The notes below the pieces were generated by a model. That model saw nothing but the letters and a program-made list of their open reading frames with translations. It did not search any database and was not told the origin of the DNA. From a virus: a stretch of DNA of 36,941 nt. This document shows positions 1-6,282 of this stretch, piece by piece. Position 1 is the stretch's first letter. Each line of letters begins with the position of its first letter. The DNA is taken from the IMG/VR virus record IMGVR_UViG_3300047311_000244, positions 1 through 36,941 of that record; one strand, 5' to 3'. The translations under genes were made by a program, and so were the position numbers.

Positions 1-1
1 C

Positions 2-646
2 AAGGCGCTCGACGTCAAGACCGTCAACGTGCGCAACTTCGCCCACTGGATTCCGGTCACCACGCGCGCGCTGTCCGACGCCGGCCAGATCCGCAGCCTC
101 ATCGACGCGTTCCTCACCTACGGGCTCGCCGAGGAGCTCGAAGATCAGATCGTGAACGGTGACGCGACCGGCAGCAACTTCGACGGCCTGCTTCACAATG
201 CGTCCGTGCAGGTCGAGGACGCCACCGGGTTCGACTTCCTCAAGGCCGTCCGCCGGGCGCGCACCCTCGTGCGCGTCGTCGGTCGCTCGCTGGCCACCGC
301 GTACCTCATGCACCCGTACGACTGGGAGCGGCTCGACCTCCTGACCGACAACAACGGCCGTTACTACTTCGGCGGCCCCGCCCAGCTGGGCACGCCGCAG
401 ATTTGGGGTCTGCCCGTTGTCGAGTCCGAGGCCGTTCCCGAGGGCACGATCGTGTGCGGCGACTTCCGCAAGGGCGTCGTGTGGGACCGTCAGGACTCGA
501 CGCTCACCGCGTCGAGCGAACACGCGGATTTCTTCATCCGCAACATGGTCGCCATCCTCGCGGAAGACCGGTACGCGTTCGGACTCATCCAGCCCAACGC
601 GTTCGTCAAGTGCGACGTCCACCTCACCACCGGCTACGACGCGTAA
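2..646 (+). CDS. Major capsid protein, HK97 fold (5' truncated)
   Basis: The last 214 residues of the shell protein are present; the frame is open from the first bases, so the N-terminus lies outside the window. The C-terminal signature is typical of the HK97-type Phage_capsid family: a segment reading HADFFIRN then a hydrophobic stretch and AEDRYAFGL, followed by an NAFVK motif near the end. The protein would form hexamers and pentamers of the icosahedral head. Small head-associated genes and head-tail connectors follow, as usual. The scaffold/delta domain or protease is not visible because of the truncation. A 24-nt piece of this gene (521-544) recurs exactly at 26608-26631. Confidence 0.9.
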   Translation, partial: KALDVKTVNVRNFAHWIPVTTRALSDAGQIRSLIDAFLTYGLAEELEDQIVNGDATGSNFDGLLHNASVQVEDATGFDFLKAVRRARTLVRVVGRSLATAYLMHPYDWERLDLLTDNNGRYYFGGPAQLGTPQIWGLPVVESEAVPEGTIVCGDFRKGVVWDRQDSTLTASSEHADFFIRNMVAILAEDRYAFGLIQPNAFVKCDVHLTTGYDA

Positions 647-662
647 GGGGAGGTAGACCATC

Positions 663-926
663 ATGGGATTCAACTTCGGACGCAACAACGGCCCGACGGC
701 CGCCACGGTGGCGGCCCCGGCCGCACAGACCTCCGTCGCGCCGGCCGCGCTTACCTCGGCCGCGGCCGCCGGTGGCACGCCGACCAAGACCGAGTTCGAC
801 AAGACCGTTGTCGACCTCGGCGTACTCCGTACGCAGCTCGTCGCCGCCATCGTCGACATCGGCGTACTCCGCACCTACGACGTTGCGTTGCGCACATCAC
901 TGCGCAACGCCGCGATCGTCGCGTGA
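663..926 (+). CDS. Small Ala-rich protein after the capsid gene, possible head fibre/decoration
   Basis: This 87-aa protein starts at an ATG with a strong SD (GGGGAGG, 646-652). The first half is a low-complexity Ala/Thr/Pro stretch. The second half carries an internal duplication: VVDLGVLRT is followed 14 residues later by IVDIGVLRT (DNA 810-833 and 852-875). A flexible N-terminus plus a short hydrophobic helix, directly downstream of the capsid gene, recalls small head-fibre or decoration proteins of actinophages. That role is inferred from position and size only. The stop overlaps the next GTG start by 4 nt. Confidence 0.6.
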   Translation: MGFNFGRNNGPTAATVAAPAAQTSVAPAALTSAAAAGGTPTKTEFDKTVVDLGVLRTQLVAAIVDIGVLRTYDVALRTSLRNAAIVA

Positions 927-1300
927 CCTATCCGGGCCGGTGCCTGGTGTGCGGCGTCGCTCACGCGACGTGCGGCACGCCGAGCGCCGGCCCGGCTCTC
1001 GACCTACCCGAACGCATGGAAAGGCCGGACATGGCCGAGCAAGGTGAGAAAGAGCGCCGGTGGCACAACTCCGGTAGCGACCGGCGGCCGCTATGGGGTC
1101 TGTACGACATGTACCCGACGGACCGCCGTTACGCCGCTTCCGAGCCATGGACACCCGGCCAGCGTGGGCCGGCCAAGCCCGGCCGCGTCGAGGACGTGCC
1201 CGAGCAGCCCGAGACGCCCGAGGCCGACAACAAGGCCGCTACGCCCGGCCGGCCCGTCCGGGCGCCCCGCAAGACGACTCGAGGGAAGGCCACGACGTGA
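923..1300 (+). CDS. Small protein with N-terminal CxxC zinc-ribbon-like motif
   Basis: This 125-aa protein starts at a GTG overlapping the previous stop (GTGA). The N-terminus reads GRCLVCGVAHATCG, with Cys spacing that fits a zinc knuckle. The middle (WGLYDMYPTDRRYA) looks ordered; the C-terminal third is Pro/Lys/Arg-rich, probably disordered and basic. Proteins of this look occur between capsid and connector genes in actinophages, but their function is not established. An alternative start is the ATG at 1031, which would drop the Cys motif; the 4-nt overlap and the conserved-looking N-terminus favour 923. Confidence 0.65.
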   Translation: MTYPGRCLVCGVAHATCGTPSAGPALDLPERMERPDMAEQGEKERRWHNSGSDRRPLWGLYDMYPTDRRYAASEPWTPGQRGPAKPGRVEDVPEQPETPEADNKAATPGRPVRAPRKTTRGKATT

Positions 1301-1683
1301 GCGACAACCTCACCGACGCCGCCGAATCGCGCGTACTCAACTGGATCACCGGCAACACGACGACGGCGCCGACGCTGCCTCTCAAGATGCGGCTCATGAC
1401 GGCAAACGGCTCGGACTCGGCCGCCGGCACCGAGGTAACCGGCGGCTCGTACGCGCCCGTCTCGGTCACCGTCAACGCCGCGTCGGGTGGCGGCGCCGTC
1501 ACGATCTCGGCCGACGCCGTTTTCGCCGGCATGCCGGCCGCCACGGTCACCGGCGTCGAGATTTGGGACAGTGCCGGCACGCCGTTCCGGTGGCTGTACG
1601 GCGCCCTCACCGCGAACAAGACGACCGGCGCCGGTGACGACCTCAAGATTGCAACGACAGACTTTTCGCTGTCGATCGGCTGA
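1297..1683 (+). CDS. Small virion protein, actinophage tail-fibre-like/Gp80-like family
   Basis: This 128-aa protein starts at a GTG sharing GTGA with the previous stop. It opens with a short helix (ESRVLNWITGNTTTAP) followed by beta-rich sequence containing RLMTANGSDSAAGTEV and VEIWDSAGTPFRWLYG. This pattern recurs in small structural proteins of actinophages usually annotated as fibre-like or head-proximal proteins. The family resemblance is recalled, not searched. It sits between capsid and connectors and immediately precedes the large repeat protein, so the two could act together on the head surface (inference). Confidence 0.6.
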   Translation: MSDNLTDAAESRVLNWITGNTTTAPTLPLKMRLMTANGSDSAAGTEVTGGSYAPVSVTVNAASGGGAVTISADAVFAGMPAATVTGVEIWDSAGTPFRWLYGALTANKTTGAGDDLKIATTDFSLSIG

Positions 1684-1685
1684 CC

Positions 1686-2990
1686 ATGGCCGAGCTCCGG
1701 TGGACGGCCGAGGGTGGCTCAAACGGCACCACCATCAACACGAGCGACACCGGCTCGGGCACGGCATTCGACTCGCAGCAAGACGGCACCGGCACCACGT
1801 GCACCTATTCGAGCACCGGCGGGTGTAAGCGCGGCTCACTCGTCATGTCGTGGACGTCGAACGCCACCGTGTCGAGCGTCTCTCGGCGATGGAACGTCAA
1901 CGCCGGCAACACGGCAGCCACGCAGTATTACGGCTGCTACCTCGACCCCGGCGACTTCGCGCACGCCGTCAATAACGTCCTCATGCGCGGCACCGACACG
2001 GCATTTACGCAGCGTTGGCGGCTACTGCTCGACACGTCCAATCACGTCGTGTTCAACAACGCCGCCAACGGCACCGTTGCCACGTCGACGGCGCTCACGA
2101 ACGGCACCCGCTACCGGGTGCGCCTCGAGGTGGCCGGCTCGACGACCGGGGCGGCCCGGTTGCGCATCTACGTTGGCGACTCGGCCTCGACGTTCTACGA
2201 CTCGGGCGCGCTCTCGGACAACTTTGGCGGCACCATTCAGCGGCTCGCGTTCGGGCAAGCCGTCTCGCTGGCCAACACTGCGGGCAAGCTCGACGATCTC
2301 GCCTATTCGGACACGGCCGAACCCGGCCCGAGCACCGTGTCGGCCGTCGTCGCCCTCACGTGCGCCAGCACCCTCACCGCCGCGGGCATCGTCCAGCGTC
2401 GCGCCGCCATCACGCTCACCCCGGCGGCCGCGCTCACCGTGGCCGGCATCGCCGTCCGCCGGGCGGCCGTCACGCTGGCCGGCGCCGCCGTGCTCACCAC
2501 CGCGGCCGTACCCGTCCGCCGGGCGGCCGTCGCCCTCACCCCGGCCGCCGCGCTCGCGGCCGCCGGCACCGTCCAGCGGCGCGCCGCCGTCGCCCTCGCC
2601 GCCGGCACCGTGCTCACCGCGGCCGCCACACCCGTCCGACGCGCAACGGTTGACCTCGCCTCATCCGTTCAGCTAGGCGCCGGCGCGACGCGCGTGGCTC
2701 GCGGCGCCGTCGACCTCGCCGCGCTGCTCGAGCTCGCCGCGGCCGGCATCGTCCAACGCCGCGGCGCCGTGCAGCTCGGCGCCGACGTCGACATGTTGGC
2801 CACCCTCACCGCGGCCCACTCGACGATCTCGGCCGCCCTCGCCCTCGCCGCTTCCGTGCAACTCACCGCGGCCGCGCACGTCGTACACCGCACGGCCCGG
2901 CCAGCCGGCGCGCCCACCGTCCGGCCGTCTACCGTCGGCACGGCGCGACCGGCTACCGTAGCCACAGCTAGACCAGTGGCGGAAGGCTGA
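1686..2990 (+). CDS. Lectin-like head-region protein with 20-residue repeats
   Basis: This 434-aa protein starts 2 nt after the previous stop. Residues about 1-210 are beta-rich with alternating strands (RYRVRLEVAGSTTGAARLRIYVG; YYGCYLDPGDF), like a concanavalin/LamG jelly-roll domain. Residues about 220-380 form a 20-residue repeat built on A-V-x-L-x(5)-L-x-A-A-x-x-V-x-R-R; Arg pairs fall at 238-239, 258-259, 278-279, 298-299, 318-319 and 358-359, with a weaker copy at 338-339. The tail of the protein is RP-rich. A lectin domain plus a repeat stalk suggests a head fibre or decoration that binds sugars or the capsid. No known family was recognised for the stalk. Confidence 0.6.
   Translation: MAELRWTAEGGSNGTTINTSDTGSGTAFDSQQDGTGTTCTYSSTGGCKRGSLVMSWTSNATVSSVSRRWNVNAGNTAATQYYGCYLDPGDFAHAVNNVLMRGTDTAFTQRWRLLLDTSNHVVFNNAANGTVATSTALTNGTRYRVRLEVAGSTTGAARLRIYVGDSASTFYDSGALSDNFGGTIQRLAFGQAVSLANTAGKLDDLAYSDTAEPGPSTVSAVVALTCASTLTAAGIVQRRAAITLTPAAALTVAGIAVRRAAVTLAGAAVLTTAAVPVRRAAVALTPAAALAAAGTVQRRAAVALAAGTVLTAAATPVRRATVDLASSVQLGAGATRVARGAVDLAALLELAAAGIVQRRGAVQLGADVDMLATLTAAHSTISAALALAASVQLTAAAHVVHRTARPAGAPTVRPSTVGTARPATVATARPVAEG
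2343..2880 (+). repeat. 60-nt coding tandem repeats (20-residue period)
   Basis: Within the 434-aa gene the sequence repeats every 60 nt. For example, a segment like CCGTCCGCCGGGCGGCCGTC starts at 2452 and again at 2512, with related versions at 2392, 2572 and 2632. About eight copies are visible, the last ones degenerate. Copy number could vary by slippage or unequal recombination and would change the stalk length. Confidence 0.75.
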
Positions 2991-2993
2991 CCG

Positions 2994-3647
2994 GTGGATG
3001 AGCTCTCGACGTACGACCCGTTCGCGACCGCGGCCGACTTCGCCGCGTACGCGCGCATGCCGCTCAACGAGTTCGACACGGCGAGCGCCGAGCTCTACCT
3101 CGCCGCGGCGTCGCTCGCCATCCGCAACGTGTGCGGATGGCAGGTTTGGCCGCAGCTCGTCGACGACGAGCTACTCGTCGAGGGGCGTGGCGGCCGGCAC
3201 TTGATGCTGCCGGCGTCGCGCGTCGCCGACGTCTCATCGGTAGTGCTGCACTGGCAAAACGCCGACGACACCGAGCTCGACCCCACCGCCTACCGGTGGA
3301 CACGCGCCGGCCTCATCACCCTTTTCCCGACGTCGACAAGCTCGTTTTGGGGTCCGGGCGCCCTCGTATGGGACGAGGCGTGCGCCGGCTACACGTGGCC
3401 GTTCCGCCAGAACGCCGCCACGATCACGGCCACACACGGCCTCGTCAACAACCCCATCGACCTCAAGTTGTTCGCGTGCCAGCTGGCCGGCCGCGCGTTC
3501 GCGAGCCCGTTGCCCATCGGCCGCCAGCAGGCCGGACAGATCCTCATCGCCGGACCCACCCCGCGGCCCGACGGCACTCTCGCCGGCATCGAGATCAGCC
3601 CGGCCGAGCGCGCCCGGCTCACCGGCTACATGGGCGGCTACCGATGA
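2994..3647 (+). CDS. Head-tail connector / adaptor protein
   Basis: This 217-aa protein starts at a GTG with SD GGAAGG (2981-2986). The N-terminal half is helical (AADFAAYARMPLNEFDTASAELYLAAASLAIRNVCGW), the pattern of HK97 gp6/SPP1 gp15-type adaptors that bind under the portal. The middle is beta-rich (RVADVSSVVLHW, AYRWTRAGLITLF) and the C-terminus is helical. It is followed by coupled genes of the sizes expected for stopper, completion and terminator proteins, which supports the call. The overlapping ATG at 2998 is in another frame. Confidence 0.75.
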   Translation: MDELSTYDPFATAADFAAYARMPLNEFDTASAELYLAAASLAIRNVCGWQVWPQLVDDELLVEGRGGRHLMLPASRVADVSSVVLHWQNADDTELDPTAYRWTRAGLITLFPTSTSSFWGPGALVWDEACAGYTWPFRQNAATITATHGLVNNPIDLKLFACQLAGRAFASPLPIGRQQAGQILIAGPTPRPDGTLAGIEISPAERARLTGYMGGYR

Positions 3648-3988
3648 TCCTGCCTCTGTCGTTCGCCACGCAGACCATCACCCGGCTACGCGGCACCGAG
3701 GACACCGACGGCCTCGGCAACACGGTGCTCGACTGGACGGCGCCCGACGAGCTCGACCTCACCGGCTGTTCCGTGCAGCCCGTCGCCGCCCCCGAGACCG
3801 TCGACGGCCGCTCACGCGACGCCGTAGGCCGCCGGTGGCTCGTCATCGCCCCGCCGGGCGCCGACATCGGCGCGCTCGACCGCGCACGGTTCAGCGGCCG
3901 CGTCTACGACGTCGACGGCGAGCCGCTCGCGTACTCCACCGGCGTCCTAGATCACGTCGAGCTCTATCTCGTGGACGTGGCCGGATGA
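3644..3988 (+). CDS. Head-tail stopper (head closure) protein
   Basis: This 114-aa, beta-rich protein starts at an ATG overlapping the adaptor stop (ATGA). Segments such as TITRLRGTEDTDGLGNTVLDW and the C-terminal VYDVDGEPLAYSTGVLDHVELYLVDV fit the small beta-barrel stopper family (SPP1 gp16/HK97 gp7-like), which closes the DNA channel after packaging. Assignment rests on gene order, size and the ligand-ring-like C-terminus. Confidence 0.65.
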   Translation: MILPLSFATQTITRLRGTEDTDGLGNTVLDWTAPDELDLTGCSVQPVAAPETVDGRSRDAVGRRWLVIAPPGADIGALDRARFSGRVYDVDGEPLAYSTGVLDHVELYLVDVAG

Positions 3989-4311
3989 CCTGGCAGACTG
4001 GCGAAATCCGCATCGAGCTCAACCGCGAGGGCATCCGGGCGCTCTTGCTGTCCGACGGCGTGGCCGTCGACATCGAGCAGCGCGCCGACCGGGTGGCCGA
4101 GGCCGCGAACCGGCGGTACGAACAAATCGACGTCGGCGCGCGCGACGCCGGCCAAACCGTGCCCGACTCGCCGGCCCGCGTAAAAGCCAAGGTCATCATG
4201 GGCAAGGGCAAGAATCGGTCACGCGCGCGCGTCGTCGCCGAGCACCCGGCCGCACGCGCCATCGAGGCGCACCACCGCGTTCTAGGACAGTCGACGGACG
4301 CCGCCCGATGA
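3985..4311 (+). CDS. Neck / tail completion protein (HK97 gp10-like)
   Basis: This 108-aa protein starts at an ATG overlapping the previous stop by 4 nt. It has an N-terminal helix typical of HK97-gp10-like minor proteins (NREGIRALLLSDGVAVDIEQRADRVAEAANRR) followed by basic beta strands (RVKAKVIMGKGKNRSRARVV) and a C-terminal helix. It lies between stopper and terminator in the standard siphovirus order. It would act at the head-tail joint. Confidence 0.65.
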   Translation: MTWQTGEIRIELNREGIRALLLSDGVAVDIEQRADRVAEAANRRYEQIDVGARDAGQTVPDSPARVKAKVIMGKGKNRSRARVVAEHPAARAIEAHHRVLGQSTDAAR

Positions 4312-4754
4312 CCGAGCTCGTAATCGGCGCACCCGCCGAAAAGACCATGGTCCGCATGCTCACCGACGCGCTCGCCGGCCTCGACCCCGGCACGTACCCG
4401 TTCATCGTCGGCGTCAAGGTCGGCACCAAGTACCCGCCGGGTAACCTGCCGGCCAAGTTCGTCCGGGTGCGACGCTCGGGCGGCGTGCGCGTCGGCGTCG
4501 CCGAGACGGCGCCCCGCATCGACTACCAAATTTGGTATTTCTCCGACAGCAAGGACGACGACGAGAACGCCGCCAAGCTCGGCGAGCTCGTGCTCGGCCT
4601 CGTCACACAGTCTCGCGGCCTCGTCGTCGCGGGGGTCCGGATCGGCCAATCTACCGAGTTCATCGGCCTCGGACGGTTCGAGGACCCAATCAATCCGGCG
4701 CGTGAGATCATTCTTTTCACGGTCGAGACACGTCTACGCGCCAGCGGCGCCTAG
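4308..4754 (+). CDS. Tail terminator protein
   Basis: This 148-aa protein starts at an ATG coupled to the previous stop. It has alternating alpha/beta structure with VRMLTDALAGLDPGTYPFIVGVKVGTKYP near the N-terminus and a final strand (REIILFTVETRLRA). Size, fold pattern and its place directly before the tail tube gene match the lambda gpU-like/gp17-like terminator that caps the tube and joins the head. Confidence comes mainly from gene order. Confidence 0.65.
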   Translation: MTELVIGAPAEKTMVRMLTDALAGLDPGTYPFIVGVKVGTKYPPGNLPAKFVRVRRSGGVRVGVAETAPRIDYQIWYFSDSKDDDENAAKLGELVLGLVTQSRGLVVAGVRIGQSTEFIGLGRFEDPINPAREIILFTVETRLRASGA

Positions 4755-4771
4755 CAGGGAAGGGACACAGC

Positions 4772-5335
4772 GTGAGCACTTCATCCGCAAACGTGAATGT
4801 CGCCGTGACGGGCGCCGTTTATGGAACGGCGAACGGCGACGCGCCGACGCCGCCGACGACGGCAATCAGCACGCTCGATGTGCTGTTCGCCGACCTCGGT
4901 TACATCTCGGACAACGGCATCACCGAGGCGTACAACGACACGACGACCGAGATCAAGGCGTGGCAGGGCGGCACGATCGTCCGCACGGTCATCTCGGCGA
5001 GCAAGGCCACGATCAAGTTCATGATGATCGAGAACAAGCGCGAGGCGGCCGAGCTGTTCCACAAGGGCAGCGTCGTCGTCTCGGACGGTTCCACCGGCTA
5101 CCGGATGGACGTCATGGTTCCGAGCCCGGACCGCCGCAAGTTCGTGCTCGACATCATCGACGGAAACGACCACCTGCGCATCTACATCGCGGACGGCGAG
5201 GTTTCCAACCGGTCGGACATCACCTACAAGTCGGACACGCAGATCGGCTACGAGGTCGAGATCACCATGTACCCGGTGGCCGGCGTCGTGTGCACCAAGT
5301 TCAGCGATAAGGCGTCGTGGGCGCCGGCCGCATAA
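4772..5335 (+). CDS. Major tail (tube) protein
   Basis: This 187-aa protein starts at a GTG with a strong SD (CAGGGAAGGGAC, 4756-4767). It has the pattern of actinophage tube proteins: an early Ala/Thr-rich arm, then a beta sandwich with DLGYISDNGITEAYNDTT, IKAWQGG and KATIKFMMIEN, and a conserved C-terminal part (VLDIIDGNDHLRIYIADGEV, YEVEITMYP). It would polymerise around the tape measure. The chaperone genes and tape measure follow directly. Confidence 0.85.
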   Translation: MSTSSANVNVAVTGAVYGTANGDAPTPPTTAISTLDVLFADLGYISDNGITEAYNDTTTEIKAWQGGTIVRTVISASKATIKFMMIENKREAAELFHKGSVVVSDGSTGYRMDVMVPSPDRRKFVLDIIDGNDHLRIYIADGEVSNRSDITYKSDTQIGYEVEITMYPVAGVVCTKFSDKASWAPAA

Positions 5336-5380
5336 CGGCCTAGCTCGACGCACCAACCACACCCGAAAGGACCATCACCA

Positions 5381-5785
5381 GTGGCTAACACCATCAAGGC
5401 ACGGCCGGCCGCCAAGTCGGCTAAGCCGCGCAAGCTCGCCGCCGTCGGGAGCTCACGAGAGGCGTTCAACCTCGACGAGCTCACCGGCGGCGACGGTTTC
5501 ACGTTCGTACTCGGCGGCGAGGATTACAAGCTGTGCGACCTCGGCGACATCGACCTCAACGTCGTTGCCGTGGCCGACACCGGCAACCTCGAGGGCATCC
5601 TCGTCGCCATCCGGTACGGCCTCGGCGACGCGCCCGACGACGAGCTCGAGGAGCGCGGCGAGGAAGTCGACGAGGCCGCGCGTGAGCGTTGGCTTTCGTT
5701 CAGCAAGGGTCGCAAGTCGCTACGCCAGGCCAACGCGCTTTTCGAGGAATGGGTACGTATCTCGGGGCTGCGCCAGGGGGAATAG
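5381..5785 (+). CDS. Tail assembly chaperone, short form (G-like)
   Basis: This 134-aa protein starts at a GTG; the SD is GAAAGGA (5365-5371). It is charged and acidic in the second half (DELEERGEEVDEAARERW) and ends RISGLRQGE. Such proteins bind the tape measure during tail assembly and are not kept in the virion. The position between tube and tape measure genes and the overlapping second frame are diagnostic. The stop lies just after a G-run that allows a -1 shift. Confidence 0.8.
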   Translation: MANTIKARPAAKSAKPRKLAAVGSSREAFNLDELTGGDGFTFVLGGEDYKLCDLGDIDLNVVAVADTGNLEGILVAIRYGLGDAPDDELEERGEEVDEAARERWLSFSKGRKSLRQANALFEEWVRISGLRQGE

Positions 5786-6267
5786 CCGGCGTCGTCGCCG
5801 AGCTACGTGACCACGGCGACGCCATACAAGCCGACCTCTTGCGAGCCGGCTGGCACGTACGAGATTTGACGCTAGCCGAGCTCGTGAGCTGGATACGCAA
5901 CCCGCACAGGGACTCGGCCCACGCACGACAGCTACTCGCGGACGGATTTGAGTGGACGCTCGAGACGCACCTACTTGCCGGACTGCACGACCGGCTCGCA
6001 GAGGCGAATTGGCAGCGCGCCGGCAAGGGTCCGAGGCCGACGCCGCTACCGCGGCCCGGCGTGCAGCACGACGACGGTAAGACGCGTTTCGGTGGCTCGG
6101 CCGGCCGTTCGCCGGCTGAGATGATGGCAGAGTTGGCGCGCATGGCAGGCCGCGCGCCGATGCACGAACGGGCGCCGGGTTTGCCGGCGCCAGGGTACGA
6201 GCCCGGCCAAGACGCTCGAGAGCAGGCAGCTCGAGACATTGAACGGGCCATACCCCCGACAGAGTGA
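5381..6267 (+). CDS. Tail assembly chaperone, frameshifted long form (GT-like)
   Basis: A -1 shift near 5776-5782 would join the first 133 residues of the short form to a second frame that stays open to 6267, giving about 295 aa. The second part begins GIAGVVAELRDHGDAIQADLL and includes LTLAELVSWIRNP, typical of T-domains of actinophage chaperones, then ends in a Gly/Pro/Arg-rich tail. The second frame has no convincing SD or start of its own, and the tape measure follows, so expression by frameshifting is the simplest reading. Confidence 0.8.
5776..5782 (+). other. Probable -1 programmed frameshift site (G-GGG-GAA)
   Basis: The heptamer GGGGGAA lies at codons GGG-GAA immediately before the TAG at 5783-5785. 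Slipping back one base leaves GGG paired with GGG and moves the next codon to GGA, entering the frame that runs to 6267. The heptamer is not the lambda type (GGGAAAG), but G-run slip sites just before the stop are common in phage chaperone genes. Confidence 0.6.
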
Positions 6268-6282
6268 CGGGAGGTCGGCGGC

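Noticed and set aside
5689-6267. Independent gene starting at 5689 for the second chaperone frame
   Set aside because: No suitable SD, and the start lies inside the first gene. A -1 frameshift at 5776-5782 explains the frame better.
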